The position numbers were made by a program, and so were the translations under genes. A stretch of 64,000 bases of DNA from Microcaldota archaeon (lineage in GTDB: Archaea > B1Sed10-29 > B47-G15): positions 1-64,000 of the forward strand of contig QMVG01000001.1 of assembly GCA_003660975.1 (NCBI GenBank), given 5' to 3'. Each line of letters opens with the position of its first letter. Within the stretch, counting starts at the first letter, position 1. Of the stretch, positions 19,423-27,600 are shown piece by piece. The notes beneath the pieces were generated by a model. The model was not told the origin of the DNA. It was given only the letters and a program-made list of their open reading frames with translations, and did not search any database.

Positions 19423-20240
19423 GGGACATTATGGACGAAGCAGTGGAATCTGCTTATGCTAACTTATCAGTTATTGCCAAGTATTTTTATGACAAAAAAT
19501 TTGAAAAAGCGCTAAAAGAGGCCCAAATGCCTTACAGCGCTTTGGAATATACCTCATTTGCGATTGCCTTAGGCATTGTCTCTGCAATTTTCTCAACACT
19601 CCTAATTGCAGTCACTGAGCTGTGGTTTGCTTTTCTTCCGCTTGCTTTCGCGTTTGCCTATACATTGGCAATGCTTTATCCAAAGCAAAAAGCAGTGCAT
19701 ATAAGAAAAGCAGTTGAAAAGGAAATTCCTGATTTTCTCAGAGATGTGGCCCTTGAGCTAAACGCAGGCAGCTCATTTGAAAAAGCTCTGCTGACTTATT
19801 CCAAGAAAGGAACAGTGTTCTCACAATTAGTCAGAAAAGCTGTGCTCTCAATAAAGCACGGTGGGAGCGTCCAGGAGGCACTGGGCTCTCTGGCATTGAT
19901 GACTTCATCAAAGAGGTTGATGAGAACAGTTAATGCCTTAATATCTGTATACGAAAAAACATCCAAGAAACAGGGAGACATACTGCAAAAGCTAGCGAGA
20001 GATTTTTCCAGAGAGGATTATGCTAGACTGAAAGAATATCACTCAAAGGTAGCTGTCTATTCCTTGATTTTCATAACTTTCTCATCTGTGCTTCCTGCCA
20101 TGTACCAAGGCTTTGTGGCAATTGCTTCAAGGTTCTTGAGCATTGGCATAAGCCCTGAGCAAGCCCTATTAATACCTGCTCTTTTATTCCCGCTCTTAAA
20201 CATCCTCATAATAGCCATAGTGAGGGAGAAAGCCCCATGA
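19419..20240 (+). CDS. T2SSF-domain membrane protein (motor 2, first platform subunit)
   Basis: 273-residue platform protein of the TadB/TadC type. Helices near residues 45-90 are followed by a cytoplasmic T2SSF domain with IPDFLRDVALELNAGSSFEKAL, then two C-terminal helices. The IPDFLRDV motif is shared with the second platform protein of motor 1, so the two sets appear to be paralogous. ATGA overlap with the ferredoxin-ATPase gene and a 4-bp overlap with the next gene show strong coupling. Confidence 0.85.
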   Translation: MRDIMDEAVESAYANLSVIAKYFYDKKFEKALKEAQMPYSALEYTSFAIALGIVSAIFSTLLIAVTELWFAFLPLAFAFAYTLAMLYPKQKAVHIRKAVEKEIPDFLRDVALELNAGSSFEKALLTYSKKGTVFSQLVRKAVLSIKHGGSVQEALGSLALMTSSKRLMRTVNALISVYEKTSKKQGDILQKLARDFSREDYARLKEYHSKVAVYSLIFITFSSVLPAMYQGFVAIASRFLSIGISPEQALLIPALLFPLLNILIIAIVREKAP

Positions 20241-20935
20241 GAATATTAAAAACGTACTTTGAAAAGAAAAAAGAAAGAGAAATGGAAGAAGAGATACCAG
20301 AAATCCTCTACCACGTTGCCAACATGCTATCATACACTAGTATTGAGGAGGTAATTAACTGGATTGCTTCAAGAGAAGGAGAGATAGGAAGGCGCTTTTT
20401 GCTTGTCAACAGAAAAATAAAGAATGGTGAAAGTGCTGAAAGGGCATTGCTTGAACTAAGAGAGAGTGTCAGAAGTGATTTCATAAAAAGAGCAGTGGAT
20501 ATGCTAATCTCTGAGTGCAGGACAGGAGCTAAGAACAGTAATATGCTAAGAGAAGTTGCGGAAGACATGCAAGACATGTTGCAGGCCAGAAGGGAAAAGA
20601 CAGCATCAGCAACTGTTGAGAAATACACTTTGTTAATTGCTGGAACTGTAATAGTGCCTCTTCTCTTGGGTCTCATGATAAGCATAAGCCACAACCTTAG
20701 CTCTGCTGAGCTGGGCGACTTTGCACTTTCCTCTGTAGACAGTGCCATAATAGAAAACAGCATACTTGGAAGTCAGATATATATCGTTGAGTATGCTTTC
20801 ATAGCAGCCCTGTTCATAGCTATTCAAGAGGGTAAAAGTGAGAACATGTTGAGATACTTAATTATAATACTTCCCAGCTCTGTTTTGATATTCAACCTGG
20901 CCCAACGCTTCAATGTCTTGCAGGTCCTATCGTAA
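20237..20935 (+). CDS. T2SSF-domain membrane protein (motor 2, second platform subunit)
   Basis: 232-residue partner of the preceding platform protein. It begins with a charged segment and goes directly into the T2SSF-type helical domain (EEIPEILYHVANMLSY, later IKRAVDMLISECRTG), followed by three or four C-terminal helices; the N-terminal helices seen in the other three platform proteins are missing. Last gene of the 13-gene unit. With the preceding two genes it completes a second ATPase-plus-two-platform motor. Confidence 0.8.
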   Translation: MRILKTYFEKKKEREMEEEIPEILYHVANMLSYTSIEEVINWIASREGEIGRRFLLVNRKIKNGESAERALLELRESVRSDFIKRAVDMLISECRTGAKNSNMLREVAEDMQDMLQARREKTASATVEKYTLLIAGTVIVPLLLGLMISISHNLSSAELGDFALSSVDSAIIENSILGSQIYIVEYAFIAALFIAIQEGKSENMLRYLIIILPSSVLIFNLAQRFNVLQVLS

Positions 20936-20975
20936 CACCAGAACTGTTTTAAAGATTACGTGCTTTTTATAGTGT

Positions 20976-21851
20976 ATGGGGAGAAAAATTGAGGCCTACA
21001 AGCTGGAGCCAAAGCTGTTCTTTACGATGCTTCTTTGCATTCTAATCATATTCTTCACGTTTATCGTGCTGACATATAAAGAAGAGGCAGTGAGCAGGAA
21101 GGTCAGCAAAAACGAGAGTTTCAGCATAAATGTATCACTAAACAAAACAGAGGAAAACATAAGCACAGCTGAAATACCAAGTGAAAACAAAAGTGAGGAA
21201 AAAACATTATACGTGAAAGCAGAATTTTTGGAAAGTAGAACAGGCAGGGAAAACTTTTCTGTGGCATATGATGGTAGTGTACTTGAGGTAAGAAGCAACC
21301 CTCTTGGCATGGGAGACTGGGCTGTTGTTTTCACAGTAAATGATGAGATAAAAAACTTCTCATTTGAGTACTTAGAGAATGCAAGCATACAGCTCTTTGA
21401 CCCTTTTATTAGGATACATTTTTACAGCTATAACCCCGAGCTGAGTGCTAATGACCTGTCATCTTTACCTTCCCCTGATTATTTCTACCTGGCAGAGGCG
21501 AGGGTTGACCCGAGCGCTTCATACCCTGTTGGCCAAAGAGAGATGTGGGGACCTGAAATCTGCTACAGTAAATACAAATACTGTGACAGCGAACAAAAAG
21601 GTAGGAAGGGGCAGATAGTGCTAAGCTCTGAGTATTTGAAAAGCCTGGCCAAAGAGTTTAAGAAGAAAGATATAGAGCCAAAGATGAAGGCTCCTGTAAC
21701 AGTTGTCATACACGGGAATAACCTTGTGAGAAAAAGCAGCCATGTCTGGCGAATAAGAGAGATAAAGGTCAATGGCATAAAGCTTAAATTCTCTTTGCTA
21801 GTTGATAAGTACAGAAACAGGACAGTATATATGAAAAACGTGGAGGGATAG
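20976..21851 (+). CDS. Membrane-anchored extracellular protein, family not recognised
   Basis: 291 aa with one N-terminal helix (about residues 15-33) preceded by basic residues, then a low-complexity sequon-rich linker (residues 40-75) and an exterior domain of ~200 residues with two Cys and an HGNN motif near the end. I do not recognise a family. A TATA-like ctgttttaaag lies about 27 nt before the ATG, so the gene starts its own leaderless transcript, 40 bp after the pilus operon. A role at the surface is all that the sequence supports. Confidence 0.7.
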   Translation: MGRKIEAYKLEPKLFFTMLLCILIIFFTFIVLTYKEEAVSRKVSKNESFSINVSLNKTEENISTAEIPSENKSEEKTLYVKAEFLESRTGRENFSVAYDGSVLEVRSNPLGMGDWAVVFTVNDEIKNFSFEYLENASIQLFDPFIRIHFYSYNPELSANDLSSLPSPDYFYLAEARVDPSASYPVGQREMWGPEICYSKYKYCDSEQKGRKGQIVLSSEYLKSLAKEFKKKDIEPKMKAPVTVVIHGNNLVRKSSHVWRIREIKVNGIKLKFSLLVDKYRNRTVYMKNVEG

Positions 21852-21852
21852 A

Positions 21853-22590
21853 ATGAAGCATGTTGAGGTCGTGCTAACACGAGATGTTGACCTAAAAAAT
21901 AGTGTGCTTATAGAGGGCTTTCCTGGTGTTGGCTTAGTAGGAACCATTGCGGTTAGCTACATAGTGGAAAAAACAGGAATGAAAGCAATAGGTTATATAG
22001 ATTCGGAGAGTTTTCCCCCCATAATAACAATACATAAGGGCAGGCCTTACTTTCCTATGCGAATCTATAAGCACCCAAGCAAGGACTTCTGTGTGCTTCT
22101 GGCAGAGTTTGTTACACCCTCTGATGTGATTCATGAACTGGCTAAGAAGATATTGAGCTTTGCAAAGGAAAAAGGAATAAGGCAGATAATATCCCTTGCT
22201 GGCATGAGCATGCCTGAAAACGAGAGGGAATCAGAGATATTTGGCATAGCTTCAAATGAAGAGATGCAGCTTTTCTTAGCTTCAAAAAATGTAAAAGCAA
22301 TTGAAGAGGGCGTAACAACAGGTGTTAGTGGCATGCTCATCGCAGAGTGTGCTAGGGAAAATTTTCCTGCTATTACTCTGCTCGCACAGTCAGAGTACAA
22401 GGTGCCGAACCCAAGGGCTTCGGCGGAATTGATAAAGAAACTGGATGAACTCATAGGCCTTGAGGTTGACACAAGTGAATTGCTCAGAGAGGCCAAAGAG
22501 ATAGAGAAAAAGATGAAAGGGCTGATGAGCAAGAGCGTGAAAGAAAAGAAGATGTACAAGGAGGTTGAGGATTCCCTCATGTATGAGTAA
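21853..22590 (+). CDS. PAC2-family protein (proteasome assembly chaperone-like)
   Basis: Archaeal PAC2/DUF75 protein, related to eukaryotic proteasome assembly chaperone 2; the archaeal members' exact role is not settled. The N-terminal IEGFPGVGLVGTIAVSYI motif and FPPIITIHKGRPYFPMRIY are characteristic, as are the GVTTGVSGML and ASAELIKKLDELIGLEVD segments. A charged helical tail ends the protein. At 245 aa it is normal in size. It starts one base after the upstream stop and is followed 9 bp later by the flavin reductase gene. Confidence 0.88.
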   Translation: MKHVEVVLTRDVDLKNSVLIEGFPGVGLVGTIAVSYIVEKTGMKAIGYIDSESFPPIITIHKGRPYFPMRIYKHPSKDFCVLLAEFVTPSDVIHELAKKILSFAKEKGIRQIISLAGMSMPENERESEIFGIASNEEMQLFLASKNVKAIEEGVTTGVSGMLIAECARENFPAITLLAQSEYKVPNPRASAELIKKLDELIGLEVDTSELLREAKEIEKKMKGLMSKSVKEKKMYKEVEDSLMYE

Positions 22591-22599
22591 GGTGGTGCG

Positions 22600-23151
22600 A
22601 TGAAGGAGCTTGAAGACATAAGGGAATTTTACAAGATTATGAGCCCAAGGCTCACTGTCTTGGTAACTACGATGGACGCGAGAGGCGTGGCAGATGTGGC
22701 TGCTTTCTCGTTTGTAACTCCTATCTCTTTTGACCCACCAATGCTGCTGTTGGCAGTTGGACCAAACAAGCACTCATATTGGAGCATAACTACGAAAAAA
22801 GAGTTTGTTGTAAACGTGCCTAGCGAGGAATTGGCTGAGAAAATCATGATAGCAGGAGAGCCGTTCGACCCAAAGGCAAGCAAGATAGAAAGAGCAGGTT
22901 TTGAGACGATTCCAAGCAAGGTGGTTGGGCCTCCCAGCATAAAAGACTGCGTGGCAAACATAGAGTGCTACGTTGAAGACGCCAGAAAATATGGGGACCA
23001 TGTTATAATAGTCGGCAAGGTAGTTGCTGTGAGGGTCAGGGATGACGCTGTTGACGAGGAATATAGGTTAAGGACAGATAAAATAAGACCACCGCTCCAC
23101 ATAAGTGATAATGTATTTGCTTTCCCGTACGTTGAAAAGAAAATAGAGTAA
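22600..23151 (+). CDS. Flavin reductase-family FMN-binding protein
   Basis: 183-residue split-barrel flavoprotein of the flavin reductase-like family, which binds FMN and typically passes electrons from NAD(P)H to free or bound flavin. The PRLTVLVTTMDARGVADVAAFSF start and the FDPPMLLLAVGPNKHSYWSI segment are typical. Shine-Dalgarno ggtggtg precedes the ATG. The stop abuts the stop of the convergent zinc-ribbon gene. Substrate and partner cannot be told from the sequence. Confidence 0.85.
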   Translation: MKELEDIREFYKIMSPRLTVLVTTMDARGVADVAAFSFVTPISFDPPMLLLAVGPNKHSYWSITTKKEFVVNVPSEELAEKIMIAGEPFDPKASKIERAGFETIPSKVVGPPSIKDCVANIECYVEDARKYGDHVIIVGKVVAVRVRDDAVDEEYRLRTDKIRPPLHISDNVFAFPYVEKKIE

Positions 23152-24117
23152 TTACTGCTTGACAATAACATCCTTGCCACAGTGGGGACATTTGTATATT
23201 ATCATGTCTCCTTCTCTTCTTACAGAGCTGGCACAGTGGGAGCAAAAGCCCTTGCCACAGTAGGGGCAGTATATAACTGTGACGTTTTTTCTTCCGCAAT
23301 TGGGGCAAGTCATGCCTTTTTCCTTTGGAATCTCCTCCGTCTCATTTACGCCTGCTATGTTTGACAGCTCACTCTCAAGCTCGGACAGCGTTCCAAGCTC
23401 TGCACTATTGTCTAATGAGAGGTCTTCTAATGTGAGGCTTTCTATTGAGGATAGGTCAATAGCCTGAGCTTCAGCTGTTTTCTCTGCTGTTGGAACTGTC
23501 TTCTCTCCAGAGCCTTTCTTATATGTCATATCAATCTTAACCTGCTCTATCAATTTCTCTCTATGTTTTCCCCTTCTCGCCCTTCTCTCAGCAGCTCTCT
23601 TTTTGTAGCTTTCAACTGCTTCGTTCAGCTTGTCAAAGAGCTGTGCATGTGTCTCTTGCCCTGTGTTCATGATTTTTGCCAAGCCGAGCTTAAGCTCTGG
23701 CGTCTTTAATTTCAGGCTTGGCCCAATGTGTTTCTCTTCAGCTGCTTTTTTCTCTGTGAATTGCTTTGATGTTTCTTTTTTCTTGAACGCCCCAACATCA
23801 AACCTCAGGACAGGAAGCGCTACTTTAATCGTGTCTCCCATAGATGACTTCAGGTAAATAAACACCGCTATAACCAAGACAAGCATGGGATAAGTTATGA
23901 AAAAGAGGTAATAGCTGATGAAATAAGAAGCAAGAAAAGACAATGCAAATATTAAGAACCCTGTCATTAAGGAGTAAAACCACTTGTCCTTGTTGTTGAG
24001 GCTTCTTATGTCTGGATAGGCATACCTCAATGTAAGATAACCAAAACTGATGCTTCCAAGGCTACCCACCATTACTGCAATAAGCCATAGCTCCAGAGGG
24101 GTTATAACAAACACCAT
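23152..24117 (-). CDS. Membrane protein with C-terminal zinc ribbon, family not recognised
   Basis: 321 aa. About three TM helices occupy residues 8-32 and 45-90; a charged linker of ~150 residues, including a Lys/Arg-rich KKRAAERRARRGKHREK patch, leads to a C-terminal zinc-ribbon domain with paired knuckles CPNCG, CPYCG, CSHC and CPHCG (residues about 270-317), enough for two zinc sites. The cytoplasmic side probably binds protein or nucleic acid; the function is unknown. It shares a bidirectional TATA region with the divergent gene at 24170. Confidence 0.75.
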   Translation of the reverse strand: MVFVITPLELWLIAVMVGSLGSISFGYLTLRYAYPDIRSLNNKDKWFYSLMTGFLIFALSFLASYFISYYLFFITYPMLVLVIAVFIYLKSSMGDTIKVALPVLRFDVGAFKKKETSKQFTEKKAAEEKHIGPSLKLKTPELKLGLAKIMNTGQETHAQLFDKLNEAVESYKKRAAERRARRGKHREKLIEQVKIDMTYKKGSGEKTVPTAEKTAEAQAIDLSSIESLTLEDLSLDNSAELGTLSELESELSNIAGVNETEEIPKEKGMTCPNCGRKNVTVIYCPYCGKGFCSHCASSVRREGDMIIYKCPHCGKDVIVKQ

Positions 24118-24139
24118 GTATCTATTAAGAGAAGAATAA

Positions 24140-24147
24140 TTTATATA
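24140..24147. promoter_or_regulatory. Bidirectional TATA region
   Basis: tttatatatta sits between divergent genes in a 52-bp gap. It is about 26 nt upstream of the ATG at 24170 (plus strand) and about 26 nt upstream of the start at 24117 (minus strand), so one AT core can serve both leaderless transcripts. Confidence 0.55.
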
Positions 24148-24169
24148 TTAATAAGCATTTAGTTTAAAC

Positions 24170-24664
24170 ATGGCATTTATCCCAAACCCAATCAGCAATC
24201 CCTTGCTTTTTCTTGTAGCATATTTTCTGGCAAATATGGGCTTAGATGCTTTGAGGACTACAGCTGAGCTTGCCTTGTTTAGCAGCATAATTGCCTACCC
24301 TTTTGTCTTTATGGGTGACTTCATATATGGAAAACTGAGGAGGAAGATAAGGGTAGAACCTATAGTTGTTTTCTACATCGCCTCGTTCATAAGCTTTGTG
24401 ATTGCCTGGTTTGTGCTGAGGCTTTGGTCTGCCTTGTTGGGAGGAGAGCCCTTCATTGACATTTCCGTATCTCAGCTCTTTTCCTCCTTCTTCGCTGCTT
24501 CAATAATCGTCTTCGTGCTTGCACTGTTTGGTCATTATATTATGAGGAAAATAGAGCTGAGGTATGAAATGCCCAAACCGATTATGTACTTCATCATCGT
24601 CTATCTGATAAGCTTAATGTTGTGGAGCGTGGTTGCTCTGTCTTATACATTTTTATTGCACTAA
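24170..24664 (+). CDS. Small polytopic membrane protein, family not recognised
   Basis: 164 aa with four predicted TM helices (about residues 8-22, 32-50, 65-88, 105-127) and probably a fifth near the C-terminus (138-160). No catalytic motif is seen. A leaderless promoter lies 26 nt upstream. The giant exoprotein gene follows 24 bp later, so both may be co-transcribed. Confidence 0.65.
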   Translation: MAFIPNPISNPLLFLVAYFLANMGLDALRTTAELALFSSIIAYPFVFMGDFIYGKLRRKIRVEPIVVFYIASFISFVIAWFVLRLWSALLGGEPFIDISVSQLFSSFFAASIIVFVLALFGHYIMRKIELRYEMPKPIMYFIIVYLISLMLWSVVALSYTFLLH

Positions 24665-24688
24665 TGAGTAATTAAAAAGGGTGTTTTG

Positions 24689-27600
24689 GTGGAAAGAGCA
24701 TATGCCTTTTTGATGGCTTTGGTACTGATCTCCTCAGTTTTCACTCCTTATGCATATGCCATTAGGGAGAGAAATAACAACGATTATGTGGTGCATGACA
24801 TAAGCGTTAAAGAAAAAAGCTTAAGCCACTTTATCGGAAGTTCAGATGACAACTGCTGGTTGAAGGTCAGGACATCTGCAATTGACCATGACGAGTTCTC
24901 AAAGCTGATGGAGGCCGTTGATGAGGACATAGACAGCTTCGGAAACATTGTCTTGGGAAGGATACAGAGAGAAAGGGAGAGAGCAGGCATAGCAGACGAC
25001 CCAGAGGTGGAAAAAGCCAGAAACCAGATATTTATGATAAACGGCGTGCCTGTGAGGCTTTACGACATAGCTTCAAGGAGCGCTAAGAATCCAGACGATG
25101 TCTGCCACTTAAGCTCTGTGCTGGTTGACGGTGCCATATCTCTTGGCATGGGAATAAACCAGAACCTGAGGTTTTGCGCTGACAACCCCTCTCCTGCCTG
25201 TGAGGAGGGCTATGCTTCTTCTGTGAGCAGGAAAGACCTGGTCGCAGTTGAGAGAATAATAAGCGAACTGAAAAAAGCAGAGGATGACAAGGAAGTCAAT
25301 TGGGACGCTGTTTCATCTGAATTTGAGAAATTGCACATTGATTTTGAGACAGATGGAAAAAGCGACGGGGAGCTTCTTGATGAAGCTACTGCCAACCTCG
25401 CGAGCATCATAAAAGAAAAAAAGGTAAAGTACAGCCCTGCCAACATAATTGAAAGCAACAGGACCTTCATAACGCTGGCTCCTTCAGACATCATTTACCT
25501 CTTTCCCAAGGAAATAATGAACATGGCCAATGTAATAAGCGGCTTGAGAAAGGACCTCAACAAGTGGAACCTGATGGGCCTCGGGGTTGGGCTGAGCAGC
25601 ATAGGCATTGGTTGGATGAACTCCATAGCAACCAGGTCAGTCACCAGGCTTGGCAGGGGCATAGCAGAGGACAGCGACGAGTTTGCCAGCTTGACCAGGC
25701 AGGGAGGGAGAGTAAGAGGCTTGTTTACCCGAGGAAGCCCGAGTCAAAGGATGATAAGAAGATGGAGCCGCGGTGGAGGCACTATTACAGAAGAGCTAGT
25801 CCCTTCTGCAGGACAGGGAATTAGAGACAGACTTGGAGGCTGGTGGTGGAAAAAGGTTAGAGCGAAAAACCTGAGAAATGTGGGCATAGCTGAGGATGAA
25901 ATTAATGGCATAGCAGATGCGTTGAGAAAGGGAAATATAGATGAGGCTGTGAAAAAGCTGGATGATATTACACGGGATTTGGATAATATTCCCACAAAAG
26001 AAAAAGTAGATGACATTGCAGATGGGCTGAGAAGGATATCAAAGCAAAAGCAAATAACTGGGGAAGCACTCAACGATCAGGTGAGTAAACTGGATGAGCT
26101 TGCTGAAAAGTTTCCTGATGAGGTTCCCGATGAAGCAGAAGTGAAAAAAACTTTAGGAGACGTAAAGAAGATGCTGGAAGGCGGGAGCGTAGATAAAGAA
26201 GTGATAGAAAAGGCTGTGAAAAAGTTGGATGACCTTGCTGAGAATCTTCCCAGCAATACCAAGCTGAAAGCTTTCAAGGAAGAATTAGAAAAGATTAACT
26301 ATTACAGGGACATAAACAGGAGAAGAGCCATAGCTGATGCTCTGGAGAGAAAGCTGACCGAAATCACGCCAAAGGACCCATCCAATACAAAGGAATGGTC
26401 CAAGGCATTTCAGAGCCATTATAAAGACAAAATTTACATAGGGCAGCAAAAGATAGAAGATGTTTTAAATGGATGGAAAAGAGAGGGGAGAATAATGGAC
26501 AGTGACATTAGTGAATTTCTGGAGACCATTGAGAGTGGAAAGTATGACGAGGCCATAAAGGCATTACCGTCTGACATACAAAGTGAGGACATAATAGCAG
26601 ATATAAGAAATGTAGCGGCAAAAGCAAAGAAGACAACTGGAGGGAAGATTGATGATATGGATAAATTTTTAAAGGCGAAGGTCGGCGGTGAATATGTTGG
26701 AGAGCTTGGAGATGTGATGACAGACATCGTGAAGGCAAATGCAGGTGGCTTTGGGGCGCTTATTGACCTGGCCAGGGCTGCAGGCAAATCTAAGGCCCTA
26801 TATTACCTCGCAAGTGCTGCAATCAGAGTAGGGCAGAGGGCGAGATATGTTTTGGACATTGGAAGGACTGCTATGTTTGCTGGCTTTATAGCAAGCACTG
26901 CCTTCAAGGGGGACGTGCAGGGCTTTTTCTCAATGCACACCTTCAATCTTGAGCTGAGCCCGAAGGAAGTGCTCAAGCAAAGCGGAAAGGACGGCTATGT
27001 TGACGTGCTTGCTGTAAGCAGAAAGGCAAGCATTGACATGGTGGAGCCAGACATGGTGACAGCCGTGCTGGCCTACTTTGGCATTGATGTGGGCAAGATG
27101 CTTAACGCTCCGCCGAGCGAGGAGAAAATAATAGCGGAAAAGCTGAAGAGCATAAGCAAGATGCTCTTCTTCATGGACCAGGAGGGAAGCGTGGTTGAGG
27201 GAAGGATCAACAGCATAGGGAGGATTGACGAGCTGGGGTCAAGGAGGTTCATGCTCCTGGCGAGAAACCCGGCGCAAAGCCACTTCCTGCTGGCAGAGCA
27301 CCCTCACTCGTATAAGGTCTCGTCATCTGGAAAGTACAGCTCGCTTCTGCTGAACATAAACAATGTTGACTTAAGCGTCATAGGTCCTGACGTGGTGGAC
27401 TACGCGCAGCCAGACAGGATCACCACCTTCCTCGCAAATTGGATGCCATCTCCTTGGAAGCTGGTGCTGATGGGGGCGGCATGGGGCATCTTTGATGTGG
27501 CAGCAGTTGCCACAAGCAAGTTGGGCATACTCGGCGTTTCAATTCCCGTGATGTACTATGCAACCAGGCTCTTCGGAGAAAGAGGCACCTCACTCGTCTC

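Noticed and set aside
8692-20935. Archaellum (arl/fla) operon
   Set aside because: ATPase and platform genes alone do not define an archaellum; no ArlC/D/E, F, G or H-like genes accompany them, and platform proteins are split.
22131-22619. 162-codon ORF on the minus strand
   Set aside because: Antisense shadow of the PAC2 gene; no start context or recognisable protein features.
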